Below, one piece after another: positions 49,301 through 58,602 of a stretch of DNA of 64,000 nucleotides. Positions within the stretch are counted from its first letter, which is position 1. Each line of letters starts with the position of its first letter. Source of the stretch: Buxus sempervirens (Eukaryota; Streptophyta; Magnoliopsida; Buxales; Buxaceae); contig OX387193.1 of the NCBI GenBank assembly GCA_947561395.2, forward strand, positions 33,864,255 to 33,928,254, written 5' to 3'. The translations under genes and the position numbers were made by a program. The notes beneath the pieces are model-generated. The model had not been told where the DNA came from, did not search any database, and saw only the letters and a program-made list of their open reading frames with translations.

Positions 49301-50548
49301 TGCTACCAAACTGATCCGTGTTCTCAACCCTTCACATCGGAAACAGTGCACTGGCTGGTCTGGCTGACATACCATAATGGTACCCCTATAGCAATCTATG
49401 CTCACATGATGTCGAAAAAGCCAATCGATGCCTAAGATCACATCAAATTCCCCGAATTCCAGTTCTACCAAGTCCCCTGGCAACTCCAAAGAACCCAATC
49501 TGATCATGCAATCCCTAAATACGGTCTGTACTCTAGTGGTTTCCACCAATGGTGTGTGTACAAGTAACTCGGACTCGAGTGTGGAAGGAACCAAACCAAT
49601 ACGGCATGCACATAAAGGAGTAATGAAAGACCTAGAAGCACCCGAATCGAATAAGCATACGGCTGATCTACCATGAATGAAAAGAATACCTCCAACCAAC
49701 TGTGGCGCCTCTGGCTCCTCCTCACGAGCCTCCTCGACATGCCCTCCCTCAGGCTCATCCTCCTGAGCTGCTACTACGTATACTCTAGTTTGCTGGGGGC
49801 GTGGGGGTGGTGCCTGCCGTCTCTGAGGTGCCTGCTGCCTTTGTGGTAACTGCTGCCTCTGATATCCCCCACTGCTCTGACCCGGAAATCTCGACGGTGC
49901 TGGAAGTGCTGGCACGGGTCTAGAATACTGAAATCTCGAAGCCTCGGCCGGTCGGGTGTCCATAGGTGCAGTAAGGGCTGGCTTGAGTAACTGGTAAGTG
50001 TTCGGGTGGGGACAGTCAGCAACCCGATGCCCATGCTGGCCACATCTAAAACACGCGCCTGGAGGTGACACGCACGGACCTGGGATGTGAAATCGGCCGC
50101 AACTGAAGCAACCCCCTGAGCCTCTCCTATCTCTCTGTCCATAGTCGATCCTCGGTCTCTTGTCCCTGTCCAGGACCCTCCGTGTCTCTGTGCCGCTAGG
50201 CTGTGCTTTAACCCTGCTCTGCTCAACCCCTGAATCTCTAATCTCTCTCTCAACCCGCAGAGCTCTCCCCACTAGGTCAGAGTATCTGGTGCACATCAGC
50301 ACCGAGACTATGCGCTTGATGTCTGCCCTCAGTCCTCTCTCAAAATGTTGGGTGCGCCTCTGCTCATCATGCACTATATGGTGAGCAAATCGAGAAAGAA
50401 CCACGAACCTAGCCTCGTACTGTGCTACGGTCAAGGATCCCTGAGAGATATCCATGAACTCTCTCTCCTTCTGCAACCTCACCTCTGCAGAGAAATACTG
50501 CTCATAAAAGACCTGCCTGAACTGGTCCCAAGTCATCTGGATCCCATC
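46331..50548 (-). pseudogene. gag-pol: gag (C-terminal part)-pol of element F
   Basis: One frame. From 50548: rest of the gag domain ([14 protein letters not shown]), a CCHC zinc knuckle ([14 protein letters not shown]), protease with LFDSGAS (about 49650), and reverse transcriptase with [10 protein letters not shown] (about 48680). Next come RNase H (IYCDAS, SDHKSL) and integrase with its HHCC finger (CLTCQQ), SMDF, SDRDSRF and TDGQSERT. A type II-like chromodomain closes the protein (VLWQNHTVEECTWE...YPELF). Only two nonsense codons: TGA at 48398-48400 (Arg expected) and TGA near 48346 (Trp expected). It is therefore almost intact apart from insertion G upstream. Confidence 0.95.
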
Positions 50549-51134
50549 TACCGTGTAAAACCCCGAATTTTCACCTAATAAATAAAAAAATAATAAATAA
50601 AATAAAATATGAGTTAAGTCCTAATTAAAATAAAAAGTGAAGATTTAGAGGATAATTAATCCAAATAAGTTCTAAGTTGAAAATAAAGAAAGAATTTTAA
50701 TGAAATTAGCCTAAAAGAATAAAAAGGGTATTTTGGTAATTTCCAAAAAAATGGTAATTAGTAAATAGATCATCAAATAATAATTAGAATTAGAAAATAG
50801 AAGAAAACAAATTATTTTGACAAGTTAGAAATTAAAAGAAATTAATAAAAGCCTAAAAGTGGGAAAAAGGGGTAATTAGGAGATTTCACGTCTTAATTTG
50901 GAGAAAATAAGGTTTTAAGTGATAGAAATGTTTAATTAAATATTTTGCATGAAAATAGGTTATTTTCATGAGTTTCGATAATAAGAAACTTAATTAGTAT
51001 TGTTTAAGTAGAAAATAGAATGTGGAGAAAAAGTAGGAATTAAATTAGAAGGATTAGACATTAACTAAACCATGGTTGGGTTAGCCCAAATTAAATTAGC
51101 CAATTAGGGTTGGTTTAGGATTTCTAAAGCCTAG

Positions 51135-51144
51135 TATAAATAGG
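51135..51144 (+). promoter_or_regulatory. TATA box of solo LTR G
   Basis: TATAAATAGG, about 580 bp into the LTR and about 490 bp upstream of the putative splice donor at 51629. Confidence 0.65.
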
Positions 51145-52996
51145 AGACTAAGGTTAGACAAGAGGGAATTTTCGTGGGTTTCTTATGGAGAGAAAAGAGA
51201 GGGAAGAAAGGAAAAAGGGAGGTACTGCAGAGGTCCGACCAGCAGACTTTGAGCAACGATCCCCGGAGATCTAGTCGTTGGATCGTCATGAAATTTGGAG
51301 GGTATGCTCTATACATGATATGCTTAAATCTGAACGGTTAAGATTGGATTTGGATGAGTCTAAGGTGGTGCGAATTAACCCAGAAGTTGGTGCAAAATCG
51401 GATGTTGGAAGAAAAAGGAGTTGCAGAGATGGCCGACTAGTCAACTTCGAACGGGGAGATAGAAAGATCCAACCGTTGGAATGAGCTGAAATTTTAGGGT
51501 TTTGTTCTACTCATGGAGGACTTCAGACTGAACGGTGGAGATCAAAATTGAAGAAGTTTAGAGGGGTCCGGTCGAGCTCCAAAAACGTGCACAGAAGATG
51601 TTCGGAAAAATGTGGATTCATCAAAAAGGCAAGTAGCAAACACTTGAAACTGGAGGAATTGCATATTTTCTTGTGTTTTTGATGATTGATCGTATCGGTT
51701 CTTAAATTGAATTTCATTGGAAAAGTTAGATGTTTATAAAGTTTCGATTTGGTGATGTGAAGCTCTTTTAGGAATCAAGAAAAATGTTGTTCATAGGTGG
51801 AATTAAATTAGAAAGAAACCCTAGTTAAGTTTTAATTACCAAGATGTGAGTGGCATTGTTTTACAACCGAGTTTTCGGATTAATTCGTGTATTTGATTGA
51901 ATGAATGCATTGTTTATGATTGAAGTATTCTCGGTGTGTTTTCTGGGCAAACCAGTTACGGAGGGTTTTGTACAGTGAATTTGGGGATAACTGGAAATCA
52001 TGTAGATTAAATCCAAATTAGGTTTGGATGTGTCCTGGGAGTATTAGGAGGCTATATAAATGGTTACAGACTGAAAAATTTCAGCCAGAGTTGGATTTCT
52101 GGGATTAACAGAGACCTGGGAATCGTAGTGGGCTACCGCCCACTTGGCGCCTACCTGGCGCCCACTTAGGAAGTGAGCGCCAAGAAAAAAAGACCCGGCG
52201 CCGAGTTAGCGCCCACCCCGCGCTCAGCTCGCGCCTACCTCAAGTTTGAGCGCCTTTCTCGCGCTTTTCTCGCGCCCGTCTGGCGCCTAGCTCGCGCCCA
52301 CTCGTCCACGAGTGAGCGCCAGCTTCAGTTATACGAGCGGACTTACCGCCCACTTGGCGCCTACCTGGCGCCCACTTAGGGAAGTGAGCGCCCAGTTGTT
52401 TTTCGTGCAGAATCCTATAATTTCGTAAAACCAAGGGGGTTCTGGATACTAGAGGGTCTTCGACCACTTACCCAACTAATTGATTACGACATTAGAGATA
52501 ACAATTTGCTTGTGAGAACATTGAAAATAGATCCTAGTTTTAGTAAAGGCTTATGAAGTAGAGGTTGGGAAATAAGTCGACGATGTTCGGGATATCTACA
52601 TACTAGGGCTTTATTTTAGTCCTCTTGAAGCATGCACTGTTTGGTACTTGATTTGTTTTATTAAACCCCGTTTTGATGGCAAGCTTTGAATTAAGTTGTA
52701 AATATTATTTACTTGATTTCTTGTGTGAGTTGATGTTCTGGTTGGAACACTGGTGTGAGTTGATGTTCTGGTTGGAACACTTGTGTGAGTTGATGTTCTG
52801 GTTGGAACACTTGTGTGAGTGGATGTTCTGGTTGGAACAATGGGTGATGTGTACTAATGCAGAGTTTTAAACAGTTATTTATCGGTTTTGGTTTAGCTCG
52901 TCCTGGATCCAGAGTCTAAGCTTAGTAATGTGATGTATATGCTTTATTGGTGTAATGGCATGGCCATGGAGTGTTGCCACGACCGGTGTAGAGCAG

Positions 52997-53114
52997 CCAG
53001 AAACCCAGAGTAGGCCTGGTTGTCAGTGCCGATACCCGGAGTAGGCTGGCATTGGATGACGATACCCTGAGTAGGCCGTCATTTCAGAGTGTCCGATACC
53101 CTGAATAGGCCGGA
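52997..53114 (+). repeat. Constant-loop hairpin array in solo LTR G
   Basis: Four hairpins in the same sense order as in F. Arms CCAG/CTGG, CAGTGCC/GGCATTG (one G-T), ATGACG/CGTCAT and TCCG/CGGA. Loops are 15, 17, 15 and 15 nt, of the form ATACCCTGAGTAGGC. Confidence 0.85.
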
Positions 53115-53655
53115 ACTGTGTACATGGAGGTGTGGATGTCGCTCTGGCATGGTTGATTAACCAATCTAAGCAACTACATGACATTGACCATTCGATGTTT
53201 TATCGGTATTGTTATTGAAAATATGAGTTGATAATAATAATGGGATTTGATTTAAACTTTGGAATTATCCTTGTTAATGTTGTTGGTTTAATCGTACACC
53301 TCATGATTTATTTTGTAAACATGGACTGATTTCATGCATGCACCTTGCTACTTGTTGAGATTTATTCTCACTCCGGTTTCTCCCATTTTTCAGGTACTCT
53401 TGGTGAGGACGTTAAGTTGTGGGTTAGTTGTAGCTGGGTAGTCTATATAGATGTAGGATTGCTCATATAATTGAAACCCTTTTTATATTATAATTGTTGA
53501 TTAATAAAGAGAATTTGAATTCCAGTTTCCGCTTTTACTCTGATTATAAAGTTAGAAAAAGTTTTAAATTATTCCATATTTTAGTTGCTTTTGTTGCTTA
53601 TCATAACACCTCGGGTTTTTGGGAATTGGACCCGGAACCGGGGCGTTACATACCG

Positions 53656-54106
53656 CCTGCCTCCGTAATGACTGCCACCAATGCTGAGCCTCGCCCTCTA
53701 GGGTGAAGGTAGCCAGTCTCACCCTCCGGTCCTCTGGACAGTCCATAGTGTCAAACATGCGCTCCACTCTAGCTACCCAGCTCTCTGCCTCCATCGGATC
53801 TAGAACTCCATAAAATGGCGGGGCAGTCAGCTTCCTGAACTGATCAATGTCCCTTAAGGACAACTCCTCTCTCACCCGCTGCTGATCCACCACAGCTCCA
53901 TGACCATTTCGCTGGCCATTTCCGTTCCCAGTTTGACTCATCCTCTCCTCCCTCTCCATCGCAAGGAGGTGGGCAAGCGAGCCAACCGCAGCCCAAATGT
54001 CCTCCACTGGTGGTGGGGCTCCCCGTGGTGGTGCAGGTGGCTGCTCCTGTGGTATATCCCTCTCTGGACAATCCACAGCTCTCGCACGTCTGCCTCTACC
54101 GGCCAT
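53656..54106 (-). pseudogene. gag: gag of element F, N-terminal part
   Basis: Starts MAGRGRRARAV at 54106. After a Pro-rich stretch, the gag domain begins (FRKLTAPPFYG, DPMEAESWV, LEGEAQHWWQSL) and is interrupted at 53656 by LTR G. The frame resumes at 50548. A Met lies 18 bases upstream in frame (54124); the downstream one is chosen because it starts the conserved basic N-terminus. Confidence 0.9.
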
Positions 54107-54242
54107 GTATACCTGTAAGCACAAAATACCATATTAGTTAGGAACTCTCTTCTAATTCTCATGGTTCTATCTAACGTACGCACAATATTTCCCCAGGGTT
54201 TTCTATGGTCTTACTACCTAGGAACCTCAAATTTCCAGCTTG

Positions 54243-54256
54243 GGTCTCTGATACCA
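54243..54256 (-). other. Primer binding site of element F
   Basis: On the minus strand TGGTATCAGAGACC, 4 nt inside the 5' LTR. It resembles the initiator-Met tRNA PBS (TGGTATCAGAGC) typical of chromoviruses. Confidence 0.85.
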
Positions 54257-54260
54257 TCTC

Positions 54261-56768
54261 TGTAACGCCCCAGATCCGTGTTGTTCAATAAAGATATAAC
54301 ACTTCTCACGGAGGTTAGGCAAGGATCATTAATCAATTTATGATTGCTGGATAATCATATAGCTATAACCTGACAGAGTGCACATTTCCATTTATGCAAA
54401 ATTGTAACATTTAAACTGAACTAGAATCGTATGGTTCAACCCCAATTAAACTTTAATACATCTCAATTTATTCAAAGTTCTCAAATTCAGAACAGATAAC
54501 CTACTAGTCTAAGGAAGGTAATAGTAATCCTCCTCCCTATAAGCCTCAGTAGGATCTACCCCAGTAATCGCCTCACCACGAGTATCTGAAAAACAAGCAA
54601 GACAAACAACGGAGTGAGATACGAATATCTCAGCAAGTAGCACATGCATGCAGAAATAGTTGATCACAATTTAAACTATGCATCGACAAACGCTGAATAC
54701 GGTTAAACAATCAACATCAATTCTCAAATCGAAATTCAAGACTGGTTCTAATCAAACAAATCACATCTCAGTTAAGTACGGTAAGACATAGATTGGTCAA
54801 TGTCAGGACTATCGTTTAGTTGATAAATTAAACATGCCAAGTAGACACTCCACACCTCCATGTACACAGTTCCGGCCTACTCAGGGTTTCGGAACTCTGA
54901 AATGACGGCCTACTCAGGGTTTCGTCATCCAATGCAGGCCTACTCCCCGGGTTTCTGCATTGACAACCAGGCCTACTCAGGGTTTCTGGCTGCTCTACAC
55001 CGGTCGTGGCAACACACAAGGCCATGCAATTCCAACAACCAACAATAACATCACATTACTAAGCTTAAACATCTAGATCCAGGACAAGCTAGACCAAAAC
55101 AGTAAAACATCGTATAATCTCAATTCCAATATCAAAATAAAACCATTCATTCCACATCATGTAAAACCCATCACAAGTCATCACCTGTCCCTCTGGACCA
55201 AGCAGTACCTCAAGTACTTTCAGTATTTTCTCATTTCCGTAACACAAGTCATTTGAAAGTAAAACTCAATTCATTCATACCAAGGAAATCTTTACAATAT
55301 ATTTAAAGTTTCCAAACCAGTGAAACCAGAATAGAATAACTCCTCAATCAAAACAGTGTATAAAACAGAGGAAATCTAACTAGTAACTCTTAGTGGTTTG
55401 GTATCCGGCATAACATTCATGAATAACCTAAACTCAACTTGAAAGCTTTTAAGAAGTTCACTAAATTTTCCTCTAATAGTTTCCTAGGCAAAATAGATTC
55501 CCAGGGTTCCCAAACAAGTGAATAGTGAAGTGGTTTAATCCTCAAGTAACCCAAATACTCTTAGTTAAATCAAATCTCCAATTCAGTAAGCAAAATAGGG
55601 TCTGCCGCTCACTTCCTGAGGTGGGCGCGAGGTGAGCGCCGGTCGGCGGTGAAGAAATGGGGTAAAATCGACCTACCGCTCACTCGACGCTAGGTGAGCG
55701 TGAGCTGAGCGCTAGACGGGCGTGAGGTGGGCGCGAGATTCGCGCGAGATGAGCGCAGGGTTTTCTGCTGAGCGCGAGCTGAGCGCCAGCCGGGCATGAG
55801 CTCGGCGGTGGGTCGTGTTTAACGGGGCGCCTACCTCTTAGGTGAGCGCCGATGAGCGCGAGGTGAGCGGATACCCCCTGTGATTTTCATTTCTCTGTTA
55901 TTCCAAGATCTACATGACTGGCCGGTTTGTTTATGTCTGTAATTGTTCCACTACACTCCTAATACTCCCAGAAGACTTCCCAACCATATTTGGATTTAAT
56001 CTAAATACATTTAATCTCAAGATAAATTTCGGTCTCCGACTCTGTTTCATGCCATTCCAGAAAACTAAAAGAAAACTCAAGAGATCATTTAAACTACAAC
56101 CATGCATCAGAATAATCTCGAGAAAACATAAAACACAAAACCCCAGTTGTAAATCAGTGCTACTCACCTGAATGCGCTTATTCCAAAGTATAGCAAAACC
56201 TCGGCCGATCACCACTCCGGCCACGCACGCGAACACAGAAACTACCCAACCAATTCGTCTCGAACAGGGAGAAAGAACCCACTCAACTTCAACTCCGAAG
56301 CCCTTCTCTTACCCCTCGCGATACTTGTTCTTCACGAGCACAGAACCCTAGTCGCCACACTCTCCAGCCGATTCTCCTGAGCTCCTGAGTATTAGACTAA
56401 CAACAATATTTCCGTAAGTACATACGCGTATTCTCTTAAACCTAAAACCCTAATTTCCCTATTTGTACATTACGTTGCGAGATACATATGCCGCTCGATC
56501 AACCCTTTTAACCCCTTGATCCTATGCATGCTCGCCCACCGGAAACACTACATGTTCCGCATCCATTTACGTTAATAAGCACATAACTATACTTTAATAA
56601 TAATAATGATAATAATATGATTTTTCGGAAAAATGGCTATATAACGCCTGTACATACGAGTATGGGCTAAGCCCTCAAACCACAAAATAACCTGATAAAC
56701 ACAGTTTATACATCAAAATAAATAACTAAATAAATAAATAAATAACTCACAAAAATCAGGGTCTTACA
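54261..56768 (-). repeat. 5' LTR of element F
   Basis: On the minus strand TATA-like TTATATAGCC lies near 56635. Putative intron from 56167 (CAG then GTGAGTAGCAC) to 54586 (TTTTTCAG), 1582 nt, which would remove most of the LTR from the leader of the gag mRNA. The hairpin TGAGAT/ATCTCA is at about 54615-54635. Confidence 0.9.
54869..54989 (-). repeat. Constant-loop hairpin array, 5' LTR of F
   Basis: Loop GCCTACTCAGGGTTT (15 nt; 17 nt in the third unit) between GTTCCG/CGGAAC, ATGACG/CGTCAT, AATGCAG/CTGCATT (8 bp with the outer C-G) and CCAG/CTGG. Confidence 0.85.
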
Positions 56769-58069
56769 CTGACAAAGTTGTCATCCAAAGTTGGCTCGAG
56801 CCCCTCGCCAATTCTCAATAAGAACTCTGAAAATTGAGGATCAGTTACGGCACGCATATTTTTGGTCAAGTGAATGATTTGGACATTTGCCCAAATTTTT
56901 TACTTAATAATGCATGCATTGATTGGTTCCTAACAGGTCCCATGCCGGACTACATGAAGAACTTGTCTTAAATCTCCACCTAGAATAACAATCTTCCCTC
57001 CAAAAGGATGGTCAACACCAATAAGATCTTTAAGATTCCTGTCCATAACCTCAAATGGATGTCTATGTTTCATTGTAGCTTCATCCCAGATAATAGCAGA
57101 TGCACAGCGCAACAATTTAGACAATTAAAATTGTTGCTTATCATACAAAAAGATTCACTGGTTAATCGAATTAGGATCTTAAATCTTGAATGCACCGTAT
57201 GGCCTTCTGGAAGTATAATTCCAGTAATTCCTGATATAGCAATTGCGAGGCATATTTTATGCTCTTGTCTAAGAGTTGCTAATACTGCACGATATAGGAA
57301 TGTTTTTTTCCTTGTTCCACCAGGACAATCGATAAAGAAGATCGAGGCTTTGCCTTGGTTGACGGCGTCGATGATCTTATCGAATGCGTATCTTTATCCA
57401 GGATTCAATGTAGACACATCAGTCAAATCTTCTTTCAACACAGAGATTGCTTCTTCTTCATATATCATTCTGTGATTTGTCATACCTACTTGACCATCTC
57501 ATATTCAAATACAGATTTTGCATACTGTCGCAACACATCATTAAGTTCACTTGAAGACAATTTGTAATAGAAGCGGTATCTCCATAGCTTGTGGAATCGA
57601 AATCTTTGGTTAAGTAGGGATAAAACTCATTCCAAAGTTGACGCATACCTGTAGACTCATAGTAAACTAAGATTGTTGTGAATAGCCTATGTAGTGCCGT
57701 AGGCATATGTACAATCGAAGCCTCTTCCAAAAAATCTCTGATGCTATGATCACTTTCTATCAATCCCATTTGCTCAGCCGCATGCTTGAATGACGTAAAT
57801 CTATTCCCATGAACTGTTAGAAGATCATCAAATGATGTTAGTCCTCTAACATAATTTAGAAGGATGCGTAAATAATATGGTTCATCTTCTACTAGAGAAA
57901 CTGTGTATATCCTTCCTACTACACGTTGTGTAGTACATCTTCTTCTCCAACATTTTGTCATTGCATCCATTTATATTTTTCTAGAAATTCACAATATAAT
58001 AACGATCGAGCTTTTGCATTTGCTAAATTTATATAGAAGAATTTAGTTAGCATCGTTCTTGATGACGTT
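56769..58069 (-). pseudogene. Helitron RepHel, central segment (end of Rep and start of helicase)
   Basis: In minus order: AKARSLLYCEF remnant, then YLRILLNYVRGLTSFDDLLTV and MPTALHRLFTTILVYYE. A Walker A region follows, read CPGGTRKKTFL, which has an extra residue and lacks the GKT of GGTGKT. Then come the Walker B WDEA (about 57090), GGDLRQVL and HLTKNMRA. Several stops and frame shifts. It is dead: the ATP-binding loop is damaged. Confidence 0.9.
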
Positions 58070-58223
58070 TGTAACGACCCAACCCAGTGAGGTATTGTCC
58101 GCTTTAGGCCTAAGCCTGCACGGTTTTGTCCTCAAAAGGCGCTTCACTAGTTAGAGTGTTCTCCCTGACTCTTATATCATACTGGTTATTCATCCGTTTC
58201 CAATGTGGGATCAGGATATCACA
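58070..58223. mobile_element. TRIM-like solo LTR
   Basis: A 154-bp unit, TGTAACGACCC...ATATCACA, with perfect ACGTT duplications (58065-58069, 58224-58228). Internal TTGTCCGCTTTAGG and CAATGTGGGAT look like the compact LTRs of plant TRIM elements (recognised from general pattern, not searched). It splits the Helitron reading. Confidence 0.8.
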
Positions 58224-58602
58224 ACGTTTCATTGGATAAAACAACTTCAATAGGCTGGTGGCCATAATATGTTAGTTGTTGCCTATTAGGAAGGTGAATT
58301 TGCATTGTGTCAATAGAAAGATATATCTTTGAGGTTGGGAACTTAAAAATCTTCCACATAGCTTCCTGTGGACAAACCCAACGTGCATCAATGAACTGCA
58401 TTACCTCATCGTTATCATAATTGATTCTAGGACAAACTTCCATTGTTACACGATCTAAACCCTTGTGAATATACTTATACAAATACTTAACTAATTTGAT
58501 GCTCAAGCAAATTTTAATATTGATGTGACAGTTGTACTTCTTCAAGAGCCAATTATTATAAGGAACAACCATCTGTTGTCAAGTTGACAGCAATGTCTTG
58601 TA
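58224..58602 (-). pseudogene. Helitron Rep, core segment
   Basis: The minus-strand reading VVPYNNWLLKKYNCHINIKIC, VKYLYKYIHKG and DARWVCPQEAMWKIF is the conserved Helitron Rep region after the HUH motif. It is open for 117 codons, preceded by one stop (LLST then TGA), and bounded by LTR H on the right and the TRIM-like LTR on the left. Confidence 0.9.

Larger units (their letters stand above)
50554..53650 (+). mobile_element. Solo LTR G, inserted in gag of F
   Basis: Starts TGTAAAACCCCG and ends CCGGGGCGTTACA (3097 bp), with perfect TACCG duplications (50549-50553, 53651-53655). It lies opposite to F yet belongs to a related Tekay-like family. TATA box TATAAATAGG at 51135. GC-rich repeated block with TTGGCGCCTACCTGGCGCCC (52137 and again 52347). 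A 30-bp unit is repeated four times at 52722-52840. Putative intron 51629-53393 (donor AAG then GCAAGTAG, acceptor TTTTTCAG). No coding sequence. Confidence 0.9.
43803..56768 (-). mobile_element. Tekay-type chromovirus F (with solo LTR G nested in gag)
   Basis: Complete Ty3/Gypsy element with a perfect CTGAC duplication (43798-43802, 56769-56773). LTRs are 43803-46290 (2488 bp) and 54261-56768 (2508 bp); the 20-bp difference is explained by an extra TAAA-repeat tract near 56724. PBS of initiator-Met type, gag-pol in one frame, C-terminal chromodomain. It differs from intact only by insertion G, two nonsense codons and one base in the left LTR end (TAAA for TACA). LTRs show scattered substitutions, so it is older than D. 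Confidence 0.95.

Noticed and set aside
49137..49367. ORFs on the + strand within 47-50 kb
   Set aside because: They are shadows of the gag-pol frame of F on the minus strand.
57008..57475. 155-codon + strand ORF
   Set aside because: Antisense to the recognisable Helitron helicase; no domain of its own.
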